Origin: Nesterenkonia ebinurensis
GTDB taxonomy: Bacteria; Actinomycetota; Actinomycetes; Actinomycetales; Micrococcaceae
Length of the DNA stretch: 64,000 bases
Direction: 5' to 3'
NCBI RefSeq assembly: GCF_008711175.1
Contig: NZ_VWNF01000045.1
Coordinates: forward strand, 124,001 to 188,000
The position numbers were made by a program, and so were the translations under genes. The notes beneath the pieces were generated by a model that worked only from the letters and a program-made list of their open reading frames with translations, was not told where the DNA came from and did no database searches. How positions within the stretch are numbered: position 1 is the first letter of the stretch; each line of letters opens with the position of its first letter. Of this stretch, positions 1 through 10,937 are shown in pieces.

Positions 1-311
1 AAGGCCAGCACCCGGTACTGGCGCTCGAAGCCGGTGGCGATGGAGGCCCCGGTGAAGGCTGAGGCCATCACCGCCAGCGCCAGCACCCCAGGAGCTGTTG
101 TCTGGATCTCTGGGACGATATCGGTGATTGCATGGGCCCGGTGCAGGCCGATGAGCACCAGCAGCGGGAGGATCAGGCTGACCAGCAGCTGCTCCCCATT
201 GCGCAGGGTGATCTGCGCCTCGTAGAGACCATGGGCGAGCACCCGTCGGTGGGCAGGGGCAGGCCGGGGAGCAGGCGGCGTCGTACCGGTGGTGTTGGGC
301 TGGGTGCTCAC
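1..311 (-). CDS. ABC-2 type transporter permease, N-terminal part (runs off the left edge)
   Basis: About 103 residues are visible, starting at a GTG (309-311) that overlaps the TGA of the ATPase gene (GTGA overlap), so the two genes are translationally coupled. The N terminus is Pro/Thr-rich. It is followed by an amphipathic stretch (YEAQITLRNGEQLLVSLI), a first hydrophobic segment ending LLVLIGL, and a second around GVLALAVMASAFTGASIATG. This is the usual start of a drug/polysaccharide export permease of the ABC-2 class. It is the membrane partner of the ATPase next to it. In other actinobacteria an ABC-2 pair also sits beside the suf operon. The substrate is unknown. The C-terminal part lies outside the window. 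Confidence 0.75.
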   Translation of the reverse strand, partial: MSTQPNTTGTTPPAPRPAPAHRRVLAHGLYEAQITLRNGEQLLVSLILPLLVLIGLHRAHAITDIVPEIQTTAPGVLALAVMASAFTGASIATGFERQYRVLA

Positions 312-1279
312 GGGGCGGAGACCTCCCAGAAGACGTCCTCAAGCGTGCGGGCCTCAAAGCTGATCTCAGCAGGCAGCAGGTCAATCTGCGCCCACCAAGA
401 GCTCAGTGCCTGCAGGTCCGCCGGGGTGGAGATGTTCTCCACGGCCCAGCAGGAGCCTGCCCGGTTGGTGCCGTTGTCCTGGGCCACCGGAAGCGGGGCA
501 GCCTTCAGCTCTGCGGCGGTGAGGATGCGCGGGGAGGCGAAGGTCAGCCGGCGTGCAGGCACTGTGCCGTTGCGTGCGGCTGCGGAGCCCTGGTGGGTGA
601 GCTCGGCCACGGTGCCATGCCGCACCACCTGGCCGTCTTTGAGGATGTGCACGGAGTCGGCCAGCTGCTGGGCCTCCTCCAGCAGGTGAGTGGTCAGCAC
701 AATGCCGGTGCCGCAGCTGCGCAGCTCACTGATGAGGTCGAAGACAAGCTGCCGGGACTGTGGGTCGAGTCCGGCCGAGGGTTCGTCCAGGAAAACCAGC
801 TCAGGCCTGCCGATGAGTGCGGCGGCCAGCGCGATGCGCTGTTTCTGCCCCCCGGAGAGCCGGCGCACGCTGGTGGTGAGGAAGCTGCCCAGATCCAGGC
901 GTTCGGTGAGGTCCTTCAGCGGCCAGGGATATTGGTGCAGGGCAGAGATATGGCGCAGCAGGGTCACGGGCTTCACCGACTGGGGGAGTCCGCCGTCCTG
1001 GAGCATCACGCCGACCCTGGCCCGAAGTTCCGCACCGGCGCGGTAGGGGTCCTGGCCCAGCAGCCGCACCGTGCCGGCGGAGGGACGGATCATTCCCTGG
1101 GCACAGCCCAGCGTGGTGGTTTTTCCTGCCCCGTTGGGGCCGATGATCACGGTGACTTCCCCACGCCTGGCGGTGAGGTCCACCCCGGCGAGAATCTCAG
1201 TGACTCCACTGGCTGAACGGGCTGAGCCGAGAGCGTAGCGCACCCCGGTGAGGCTCAGGCAGAGGGCAGATGCGGGCAC
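308..1279 (-). CDS. ABC transporter ATP-binding protein (ABC-2 exporter)
   Basis: The 323-residue nucleotide-binding subunit has Walker A GPNGAGKT (about 47-54), signature LSGGQKQR, Walker B ELVFLDEP and switch His in TTHLLEEA. It would power export through the permease encoded immediately downstream. After the ATPase core it has about 100 extra residues, longer than a minimal NBD. The start is the GTG at 1279, because a -10-like TAGACT (1291-1286 on the minus strand) lies exactly six bases upstream, predicting a leaderless mRNA. A 17-bp dyad overlaps the would-be -35 region. The substrate is not inferable from sequence. Confidence 0.85.
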   Translation of the reverse strand: MPASALCLSLTGVRYALGSARSASGVTEILAGVDLTARRGEVTVIIGPNGAGKTTTLGCAQGMIRPSAGTVRLLGQDPYRAGAELRARVGVMLQDGGLPQSVKPVTLLRHISALHQYPWPLKDLTERLDLGSFLTTSVRRLSGGQKQRIALAAALIGRPELVFLDEPSAGLDPQSRQLVFDLISELRSCGTGIVLTTHLLEEAQQLADSVHILKDGQVVRHGTVAELTHQGSAAARNGTVPARRLTFASPRILTAAELKAAPLPVAQDNGTNRAGSCWAVENISTPADLQALSSWWAQIDLLPAEISFEARTLEDVFWEVSAP

Positions 1280-1296
1280 CGCACCAGTCTACCGTT

Positions 1297-1313
1297 TTCT
1301 ACAGGTTGTAGAA
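1297..1313. promoter_or_regulatory. Operator-like dyad TTCTAC-N5-GTAGAA, copy 1
   Basis: Perfect 6-bp arms separated by five bases, 18 bp upstream of the ABC ATPase start and overlapping its predicted -35 region. The same dyad with the same spacing recurs at 18648 and 21790. The copy in front of the blaI-like gene suggests BlaI as the binding protein (inference). Confidence 0.55.
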
Positions 1314-1328
1314 GTACCGGCGTTGGAG

Positions 1329-2378
1329 TCAGGGCAGTTCGAAGCAGTACTCCTCGGCGATGGCCTCGGCGATTTCGAAGGATTCATCGGTCATGATGTA
1401 CTCCGAGCCTGGCTCCTCGCCCCATTCCAGGGTGTCACGGTCGGCACCTAGGAACAGCACCGCATAGGAGCTGGTGACCGCCTCCACCATGTCTCCGACG
1501 ATCGGCGGGGCCACCGAGCCGCATTTCATATGGATCTGGTGGTGGGCGATCTCATGACGAACCAGTTCGTACCACCAGACATCGCGCACATAATCCGCAA
1601 AGTAGATGTGGTCGGGGTTGAGGTAGATGGCTTCCGGCGTGGCCTCACAGTAGTAGCCGGTGTCCCTGGTGTTATCGTGGGTCTCCAGGCAGACCACTTC
1701 GTCGAAGTCGTCGACCACCTCTAGGTTGAAGATCTCGGCCAGTTCCTCCCCGGCGGTCCAGTAGGTGCTCTCGTTGTCCAGCTCAGGGGCATAGCTGGCG
1801 GCCTGCTCCTCCCACTCGTAGAAGTCTGGGTGTCGGTCGTCATACTCGTACCAGTCCTCCGGGTCCTCTGCCGGAACATTGAGCAGCTGGCCGTCGGTGA
1901 ACCGCACCTCCAGCTCATCGAGCTGCTCCAGGGTCTGCTCGATCTGTTCGTCCAGCTCATCAGGGTCCTCGCTGGTGAGCTGGTCAGCATCGAGCATCTC
2001 GGTGTAATGATTGCCGATCTCGGTGACGAAGGCCCAGGCGTAGTACTCGCCGAGGTAGCTATCGTCAGCCGGGGTCAGCTCATAGATGGTGTCGTCTCCG
2101 TAGGCCAGGTAGTACTCGTCGTAGAGCTCCCGGACCCGACTCTCCAGCTCAGCGAAGTCAGGGCGCTCATCAAGCCGGTAGCGCCCGTCATCCTCTTCCT
2201 CGGTGGGTTCGGCAGTCTCAGTCTCCTCGGTCTCCGGCAGCTCCTCGTCTGGAATTTCCTGAGCCGCCGGAGGTGCAGGCACCGGCTCCTGTCCGCATCC
2301 CGCGGAGAGCATCAGCGCAAACACCCCCAGCGCCGCAGTCCAGCCCCGTGCTGCCGCATGTACCGCTTCCCTGTTCAT
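1329..2378 (-). CDS. Acidic secreted lipoprotein with an HExxH metal-binding motif
   Basis: 349 residues. A signal peptide ends in the lipobox LSAGC (Cys about 28), so the mature protein should be lipid-anchored outside the membrane. A Glu/Asp/Thr-rich linker follows (about 35-75), then a highly acidic domain. Near residue 270 the motif RHEIAHHQ fits the HExxH of zincin metallopeptidases; no third ligand is obvious, so peptidase activity is a hypothesis. I do not recognise a named family. A -10-like TACACT sits seven bases before the ATG, suggesting a leaderless transcript. It is divergent from sufR with only 71 bp between them. Confidence 0.7.
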   Translation of the reverse strand: MNREAVHAAARGWTAALGVFALMLSAGCGQEPVPAPPAAQEIPDEELPETEETETAEPTEEEDDGRYRLDERPDFAELESRVRELYDEYYLAYGDDTIYELTPADDSYLGEYYAWAFVTEIGNHYTEMLDADQLTSEDPDELDEQIEQTLEQLDELEVRFTDGQLLNVPAEDPEDWYEYDDRHPDFYEWEEQAASYAPELDNESTYWTAGEELAEIFNLEVVDDFDEVVCLETHDNTRDTGYYCEATPEAIYLNPDHIYFADYVRDVWWYELVRHEIAHHQIHMKCGSVAPPIVGDMVEAVTSSYAVLFLGADRDTLEWGEEPGSEYIMTDESFEIAEAIAEEYCFELP

Positions 2379-2425
2379 GACCCTCAGTGTATCCAGGGGT
2401 TAGGCCTGCCTTCCTGGCGGTCTTG

Positions 2426-2442
2426 TTCTGAATAGGTCAGAA
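2426..2442. promoter_or_regulatory. Dyad TTCTGA-N5-TCAGAA overlapping the sufR promoter
   Basis: Perfect 6-bp arms with a 5-bp spacer. The right arm overlaps the predicted -10 hexamer CAGAAT (2438-2443), which is followed by six bases and the sufR ATG. The position fits autorepression by SufR, which represses suf operons when its cluster is loaded. This is inference from position and symmetry. Confidence 0.45.
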
Positions 2443-2449
2443 TAGAGTT

Positions 2450-3348
2450 ATGAAATTCAATGGTGGGATGAGTGCTCCGGCAGTTGATGCCCAGGTGCCC
2501 GAGTCTGACAGCTCTACCCGGGACCGGGTCATCCAGCTGGTCGTTGAGGAAGGCCCGATCAGCGCCGCCCAACTGGGCCGCGAGCTCGGTCTCACCGCAG
2601 CCGCTGTCCGCCGCCACCTGGACGCCATGACCGAGCAGGGACTGGTGGAGGTCAAGAACATCACCTCCCGCCGCAAAGGCGCTGGCCGCCCCTCCCGCCG
2701 CTACGTGATCTCCTCCCGCGGCCAGCAGGAGCTGGGCGATGATTACCTCGCCCTGGTCCGCACCGCCCTGGAAGTCCTGGAGAAGCACGCAGCAGAGGAG
2801 CACGGCGAACCCCCCACCACCCTGGATGCAGCAGGCACCGGGGCAGGGGAGTCCAAGACCGAAGACAGCGCGGCAGCCCGGGCAGTGGCCCAGGCCTACT
2901 TCAGCCAGTTCGAACAGCGCTGCAGCGACGAACTGGCACAGATCGAAGATCTGGACGGGCGCACCGAGAAGCTCGCCGAGTTTTTCAACGCCGCCGGATT
3001 CGCCGGCTTCACCCGCCTAGTGGGCCGGGACAACCCGCTGCTGGCCATGCAGTCCACCCAGCTCTGCCAGGGGCACTGCCCGGTGCGGGAAATAGCAGAA
3101 GCCCATCCGGTGTTCTGCGAAGAGGAGACGGCAATGATCGGCCGGCTGCTCAATGTGGACGTTCGTCGCCTCTCCACCCAGGCCGCAGGCGCTCATGTAT
3201 GCACCACCCACGTCCCGGTGGGCCGCGAAAAGCTCGCCGCCGAACGCGCAGCCCGCGCCCAGCAGGACTCAGAACAGACTTCACCGGGGGCACGTACCGC
3301 CCCCCGGAAGAGAATCGTGATTTCTCCGCGTCAACAAGAGAGGTTGTC

Positions 3349-3352
<4 letters not shown>
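2450..3352 (+). CDS. sufR: SufR, Fe-S cluster-sensing repressor of the suf operon
   Basis: 300 residues. The N-terminal winged helix (about 24-75, with [24 protein letters not shown] as recognition region) is ArsR/DeoR-like. The C-terminal half carries cysteines in LCQGHCPV and HPVFCEE, plus AHVCTTH, matching the SufR cluster ligands. It should repress sufBDCSUT when Fe-S clusters are plentiful. The start at 2450 is six bases after the -10-like CAGAAT, so leaderless; an internal ATG at 2468 is the alternative. The stop overlaps the sufB start (ATGA), so it is the first gene of the operon. Confidence 0.9.
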
Positions 3353-4827
<1,475 letters not shown>

Positions 4828-4829
4828 CA

Positions 4830-6125
4830 ATGACAGAGACCACTGAGCAGGTCGCCGGAGTAGAAGTCGGCTCCCGCCGCATCTCCATTCCCGGCTTCAC
4901 CGAGGAGGGCGAGAACCTCACAGCGGCCACCAATCAGGCCGCCGACCACAGCCACGGGTTCGACGCCGCCGCCAAGCCCCTCACCTCAGGCTCCGGCTCC
5001 CGCGGCAACCGGCACATCGGGTACGACCTCGCCGGCTTCCCAGAGCCCACCGGACGCGAGGAGGAGTGGCGTTTCACTCCGCTGAAGAAGCTGGCCGGAG
5101 TGCTCAGCGACACCCCTACCGCCAACGCAGTCACCGACTCCGAGCCGGTGGACTACCAGGTCACCGAGGGGGTTGACGGCGTCGTCCTCTCCACCCTGCG
5201 TGATGGTGAGGCGCCCCGGGGCACTGTGCTGCAGCCGGCCGACCGGGCCGCGGTGGTCGCCTACAAGAACGTGGAGCAGGCGCTCTACCTCAAGGTCACC
5301 GAGGGCACCGAGCTCGATGAGCCGCTGAGGGTGGACATCACCGGCACCCAGGCCGGGTCCCGGGGCAACGCGCACGTTGTGCTGGAGGCTGAGCCCAACG
5401 CCAAGGCTGTGTTCGTGCTCGAGCACCGCGGCAGCGCAGACTTCAACGGCAACGTGGAGATCAAGGTGGGCCAGGGCGCCGATGTCACCGTGATCTCCCT
5501 GCAGCGCTGGGATGACGACGCCGTTCATGTTGGACAGCACGATGCCGCAGTCGGTCAGGACGCCAGCTATAAGCACGTGGCCGTCTCCCTGGGCGGGTCC
5601 GTGGTTCGGCTGAACACCAACTTCCGCTACACCGGTGAGGGCGCTGAGGCGCAGATGTACGGGCTGTACTTTGCCGACTCCGGTCAGCACATCGAGCACC
5701 GCACCTTCGTGGACCATAACACCCCGCGCAACACCTCCAATGTGCTCTACAAAGGAGCCCTGCAGGGTGAGACCGCCCGCACAGTGTGGATCGGCGATGT
5801 GCTCATCCGTGCTGCGGCCGAGGGCACCGACTCCTATGAGAAGAACCAGAACCTGGTGCTCACCGACGGCGCCCGCGCCGACTCCGTGCCCAACCTGGAG
5901 ATCGAGACCGGCCTCATCGAAGGCGCGGGCCACGCCTCCTCCACCGGCCGGTTCGATGAGAACCACCTGTTCTACCTCATGGCCCGCGGCATCCCGGAGA
6001 AGGTCGCCCGCCAGCTGGTGGTCCGCGGTTTCCTCAACGAGGTCATCCAGAAGATCGGCGTGCCCAGCATCGAGGAGTCCCTCCAGGAGGACCTCGAGGC
6101 CGAACTGGAGATCCTCGGCAACTAG
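4830..6125 (+). CDS. sufD: SufD, Fe-S assembly complex subunit
   Basis: 431 residues, a paralogue of SufB. The N-terminal helical region contains GREEEWRFTPLKKL. The beta-helical core ends in the shared signature FYLMARGIPEKVARQLVVRGF, which parallels the SufB C terminus. SufD pairs with SufB and SufC and is linked to iron entry into the scaffold. The start lies two bases after the sufB stop, and no better start is visible. Confidence 0.93.
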   Translation: MTETTEQVAGVEVGSRRISIPGFTEEGENLTAATNQAADHSHGFDAAAKPLTSGSGSRGNRHIGYDLAGFPEPTGREEEWRFTPLKKLAGVLSDTPTANAVTDSEPVDYQVTEGVDGVVLSTLRDGEAPRGTVLQPADRAAVVAYKNVEQALYLKVTEGTELDEPLRVDITGTQAGSRGNAHVVLEAEPNAKAVFVLEHRGSADFNGNVEIKVGQGADVTVISLQRWDDDAVHVGQHDAAVGQDASYKHVAVSLGGSVVRLNTNFRYTGEGAEAQMYGLYFADSGQHIEHRTFVDHNTPRNTSNVLYKGALQGETARTVWIGDVLIRAAAEGTDSYEKNQNLVLTDGARADSVPNLEIETGLIEGAGHASSTGRFDENHLFYLMARGIPEKVARQLVVRGFLNEVIQKIGVPSIEESLQEDLEAELEILGN

Positions 6126-6183
6126 CCGCGTATCGCCCCGTCGAACGTTTTAGAGAACTTTTATGAAAAGGACCAGAAACACC

Positions 6184-6951
6184 ATGTCAACTCTCGAGAT
6201 CAAGGACCTGCATGTCTCCATCGAGACCGATCAGGGCACCAAGGACATCCTCAAGGGCGTGTCCCTGACCATCAACTCCGGTGAGATCCACGCCATCATG
6301 GGCCCAAACGGCTCCGGCAAGTCCACCCTGGCCGCCACCATCGCGGGCCACCCCCGCTACGAGGTCACCAGCGGTGAGATCCTGCTGGACGGCGAGGACG
6401 TGCTGGAGATGGAGGTCGATGAGCGCGCCCAGGCCGGCCTGTTCCTGGCCATGCAGTACCCCGTGGAGGTCCCCGGGGTCACCATGACCAACTTCTTGCG
6501 CACCGCCAAGACCGCCATCGACGGCGATGCCCCCAAGCTGCGCACCTGGACCAAAGAGGTCAAGGAGGCCATGGCCAAGCTGCGTATTGACGCCGACTTC
6601 GCCAACCGCAACGTCAACGAGGGCTTCTCCGGCGGTGAGAAGAAGCGCGTGGAGATCCTGCAGCTGGAGCTGTTCAAGCCCAAGTTCGCTGTGCTGGACG
6701 AGACCGACTCCGGCCTGGACATCGACGCCCTGCGCGTGGTCTCCGAGGGTGTGAACCGGGCACACGCCGAGAACAACATGGGCACCCTGCTCATCACCCA
6801 CTACACCCGCATCCTCAACTACATCAAGCCCGACTACGTGCACGTATTCGTAGATGGCAGGGTGGCCGAGCAGGGCGGGCCCGAGCTGGCGGACGAACTC
6901 GAAGCCAATGGCTACGATCGTTTCTTGGCAACGGCTGCAGTGGCGGGCTAG
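6184..6951 (+). CDS. sufC: SufC, ATPase of the SufBCD complex
   Basis: 255 residues from the ATG at 6184, which is preceded by AAAGGA at a normal distance; an in-frame ATG at 6163 is less likely. It shows Walker A GPNGSGKST, signature FSGGEKKR and Walker B FAVLDETDSGLD with the SufC-type Asp-Glu-Thr. The ABC-type ATPase acts in the cytosol, and its hydrolysis remodels the SufB-SufD interface. It lacks membrane partners, as expected. Confidence 0.95.
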   Translation: MSTLEIKDLHVSIETDQGTKDILKGVSLTINSGEIHAIMGPNGSGKSTLAATIAGHPRYEVTSGEILLDGEDVLEMEVDERAQAGLFLAMQYPVEVPGVTMTNFLRTAKTAIDGDAPKLRTWTKEVKEAMAKLRIDADFANRNVNEGFSGGEKKRVEILQLELFKPKFAVLDETDSGLDIDALRVVSEGVNRAHAENNMGTLLITHYTRILNYIKPDYVHVFVDGRVAEQGGPELADELEANGYDRFLATAAVAG

Positions 6952-6995
6952 TTCGCTCGGCTCCCTTACTGTCTTATCCACTGCCACAGCGTTGA

Positions 6996-8261
<1,266 letters not shown>

Positions 8262-8262
8262 A

Positions 8263-8336
8263 CCTTTAGGCGCGAAGGCTGGCGAAGGTCAGCCGAGAGG
8301 CGAGCGGGGCTTCCCCGCCGCCGGGGCCAGCACTGC
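8263..8336 (-). repeat. Dispersed 75-bp repeat, copy 1 (between sufS and the conserved sufU start)
   Basis: Read on the minus strand it begins GCAGTGCTGGCCCCGGC and ends CTTCGCGCCTAAAGG, aligning along its length with copies at 20408, 34748 and 36543. It starts one base after the sufS stop and ends one base before the sufU ATG. On the plus strand it is open and in frame with sufU. Confidence 0.75.
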
Positions 8337-8337
8337 G

Positions 8338-8781
8338 ATGGAGCAGCTCTACCAGCAGGTCATCCTGGACCACTCCCGCGCCCGCTCGGGGGAGGGTGAG
8401 CTCGAAGCCCCTGACGGAGAATCATTCCAGGTCAACCCGACCTGCGGTGATGAGTGCACTGTCCAGGTGAGGGTGGCCGATAGCGTGGTGGACTCCCTGG
8501 CCTGGACCGGTAAGGGATGTTCCATCTCCCAGGCATCCCTGTCCCTGATGTACGAGATGGTTGACGGTGAGCCGGTTGCTGAGGCCGAGAAGCTCGCAGA
8601 GACCTTCCGGGAGCTGATCCACAACCGGGGTCAGGAGCTCGAGGAGGACAAGATGGACCTGTTGGACGATCTTGGCGCCTTCACCGGGGTCGGACGGTAC
8701 TCCGCACGGGTCAAATGCGCGCTGCTGGGCTGGATGGCACTGCGTGGCGCCCTAGCCCAAGCCCAGCACTCTCAGGCATAG
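8338..8781 (+). CDS. sufU: SufU, zinc-dependent sulfur acceptor for SufS
   Basis: 147 residues from the ATG at 8338, where homology begins (MEQLYQQVILDHSRAR). Ligand residues are visible: Cys and Asp in PTCGDECTV, Cys in GKGCSISQ and Cys in RVKCALLGW. It takes the persulfide from SufS and passes sulfur to SufB. A TTG at 8254 overlapping the sufS stop would add 28 residues, all of them encoded by the dispersed repeat. The extension is therefore probably not part of the ancestral protein, though it may be translated. Confidence 0.9.
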   Translation: MEQLYQQVILDHSRARSGEGELEAPDGESFQVNPTCGDECTVQVRVADSVVDSLAWTGKGCSISQASLSLMYEMVDGEPVAEAEKLAETFRELIHNRGQELEEDKMDLLDDLGAFTGVGRYSARVKCALLGWMALRGALAQAQHSQA

Positions 8782-8838
8782 TAGGAAGAGACCAGACGTT
8801 ATACCCGTCGCAGCACAGCAGCGGGAAGGATGAGGAAG

Positions 8839-9165
8839 ATGAGCGAGACAGCAACACAGACACCGCTTGAGGATATCGAGGAAGCTCTCAAGGAGGTCAT
8901 CGATCCCGAACTGGGCATCAACGTGGTGGACCTCGGGCTGCTCTACGGGCTGCGCTATGAGGACGACGGCGCCCTGGTCATCGATATGACCCTGACCACC
9001 GCCGCCTGCCCGCTCACCGATGTGCTCGAGGAGCAGGTCGGTCAGCATGTGGGCACCATGGTGGACGAATGGCGGCTGAACTGGGTATGGATGCCGCCTT
9101 GGGGCCCGGAGAAGATCACTGAGGACGGCAAGGAGCAGATGCGCGCCCTCGGCTTTAATATCTGA
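8839..9165 (+). CDS. sufT: SufT-like DUF59 / MIP18-family Fe-S maturation protein
   Basis: 108 residues from the ATG at 8839, which has GGAAGG at proper distance; an ATG nine bases upstream overlaps that site. The DUF59 pattern is clear: VIDPELGINVVDLGLLYGL, TTAACPLTDVL with the conserved Cys, and the C-terminal WMPPWGPEKITEDGKEQMRALGF. Members help mature Fe-S proteins. It is the last gene of the suf operon, as in other actinobacteria. Confidence 0.9.
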   Translation: MSETATQTPLEDIEEALKEVIDPELGINVVDLGLLYGLRYEDDGALVIDMTLTTAACPLTDVLEEQVGQHVGTMVDEWRLNWVWMPPWGPEKITEDGKEQMRALGFNI

Positions 9166-9270
9166 GTCTGTCCCGGCGGCGGGCGCAGGTGTCGCACTAC
9201 GGTGTGTCAACCCTCAATCGGGTCGTCCGCTCGCCTCTCGGCCGCGTTGCCGTGGCTATCATGTCTAAAG
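9166..9270 (+). repeat. Diverged, internally interrupted copy of the dispersed repeat
   Basis: CTGTCCCGGCGGCGGGCGCA at the left and CCGCTCGCCTCTCGGCCG at the right match the conserved blocks of the family, but about 35 extra bases separate them. The right end is only loosely like CTTCACACCTGAAG (CTATCATGTCTAAAG). It follows the sufT stop directly. Apart from this I see nothing in the gap before the ABC-F gene. Confidence 0.4.
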
Positions 9271-9329
9271 CGTCTGCACCGCTTCGCTAGCAGGCGTTAA
9301 TTTCCTCTGTCACTTAGGACTTCAACGGA

Positions 9330-10928
9330 TTGATTAACGTAACCGGGCTGGAACTGCGAGCTGGCGCGCGACTTCTGATGGACAGCGTCGGTTTTCGCAT
9401 CGACTCCGGTGACAAGATCGGACTGGTCGGACGCAACGGCGCCGGCAAGACCACAATGACCAAAGTGCTGGCCGGGCAGACCCAGCCCGCCGCCGGCCAT
9501 GTGAACCGCCGCGGAGAGATCGGCTACCTGCCCCAGGATCCCAGGGTCGAGAACATGGACCAGCTGGCCCGCGACCGCATCCTTTCCGCTCGTGAGCTCG
9601 ACGTGGTGGTGCGCAAAATCCGCCAGGCCGAACAGGACATGGCCTCCGATGATGCCACAGTCAGCAATAAAGCCATGCGCAGCTACGAAAAGCTGCAGAC
9701 CCGGTTCGAGGCCGCCGGGGGATACGCCGCTGAGTCTGAGGCGGCTACCATCTGCGCCAACCTGGATCTGCCTGAACGCATCCTCACCCAACCGCTGAAT
9801 ACTCTCTCCGGCGGGCAGCGGCGCCGCGTGGAACTGGCTCGCATCCTCTTCTCCCAGGCCGACACTCTGCTGCTGGACGAGCCCACCAATCACCTCGACG
9901 CCGACTCCATCGCCTGGCTGCGCGAGCACCTCAGAACTTTTCCCGGCGGAGTGCTGATGATCAGCCACGATGTGGAGCTCATCGAGTCCACGGTCAACAA
10001 AGTGCTTTACCTGGATGCGATGCGCCAGACCGTGGACGTCTACAACATGACCTGGAAGAAGTACCTGGCCCAGCGCGAGCAGGACGAGGCCCGGCGCAAA
10101 CGGGAATACGCCAATGCGGAGAAGAAGGCCTCCGCACTGCGCACCCAAGCCGAGAAGATGCGGGCCAAGGCCACCAAAGCCACCGCCGCCCAATCCATGT
10201 TCAAACGTGCCGACCGGATGATGGCCGGGCTGGAGGGCGAGCGCCAGGCCGACCGGGTGGCGAATATCCGCTTCCCCAAGCCCTCGGCCTGCGGCAAGAC
10301 CCCACTGATGGCCAAGGCGCTGAGCAAGTCTTATGGCTCCCTGGAGATCTTCACCGGGCTGGACCTGGCCATCGACCGCGGCTCCCGGGTTGTGATTCTG
10401 GGCTACAACGGTGCCGGCAAGACCACCCTGATGCGCCTGCTGGCCGGGGTGTCTCAGCCCAACAGCGGTGAGGTGGTGCACGGGCACGGTCTGAAGCTCG
10501 GCTATTTCGCCCAGGAGCACGACACTCTGGACACTGACCGCTCGGTGCTGGAGAACATGAAGTCCGCCGCCCCTTTCCTCAACGACACCGACCAGCGGAA
10601 GATCCTGGGCAGCTTCCTCTTCTCAGGCGACGACGTCGCCAAACCCGCCGGGGTGCTCTCCGGTGGGGAGAAGACCCGGCTGGCCCTGGCTACTCTGGTG
10701 GCCTCCAGCGCCAATGTGCTGCTGCTGGATGAGCCCACCAACAACCTGGATCCAGCCTCCCGTGCGGAGATTCTGGCGGCTCTGCGCACCTATGAGGGTG
10801 CCGTCGTGCTGATCTCCCATGACCCCGGAGCAGTGCAGGCCCTGGGCCCCGAACGGGTGCTGCTGCTGCCCGACGGCGCGGAAGATCTTTACAGCAGTGA
10901 GTACGAGGACCTGATCACCTTAGAGTGA
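9330..10928 (+). CDS. ABC-F family ATPase
   Basis: 532 residues with two ABC modules and no membrane domain. Module 1 has GRNGAGKTT, LSGGQRRR and LLLDEPTNHLD. The charged linker of about 80 residues (QREQDEARRKREYANAEKK...) is the P-site tRNA-interaction-type linker. Module 2 has GYNGAGKTT, LSGGEKTR and LLLDEPTNNLD. ABC-F proteins act on the ribosome in translation; some confer antibiotic protection, but nothing here points to that. The start is a TTG at 9330, which gives the family N terminus INVTGLELRAG. Confidence 0.9.
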   Translation: MINVTGLELRAGARLLMDSVGFRIDSGDKIGLVGRNGAGKTTMTKVLAGQTQPAAGHVNRRGEIGYLPQDPRVENMDQLARDRILSARELDVVVRKIRQAEQDMASDDATVSNKAMRSYEKLQTRFEAAGGYAAESEAATICANLDLPERILTQPLNTLSGGQRRRVELARILFSQADTLLLDEPTNHLDADSIAWLREHLRTFPGGVLMISHDVELIESTVNKVLYLDAMRQTVDVYNMTWKKYLAQREQDEARRKREYANAEKKASALRTQAEKMRAKATKATAAQSMFKRADRMMAGLEGERQADRVANIRFPKPSACGKTPLMAKALSKSYGSLEIFTGLDLAIDRGSRVVILGYNGAGKTTLMRLLAGVSQPNSGEVVHGHGLKLGYFAQEHDTLDTDRSVLENMKSAAPFLNDTDQRKILGSFLFSGDDVAKPAGVLSGGEKTRLALATLVASSANVLLLDEPTNNLDPASRAEILAALRTYEGAVVLISHDPGAVQALGPERVLLLPDGAEDLYSSEYEDLITLE

Positions 10929-10937
10929 GACTCCGGT

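Noticed and set aside
1830-2435. Long plus-strand frame opposite the lipoprotein gene
   Set aside because: It is a GC-rich shadow of the well-supported minus-strand gene with no recognisable motif or ribosome site.
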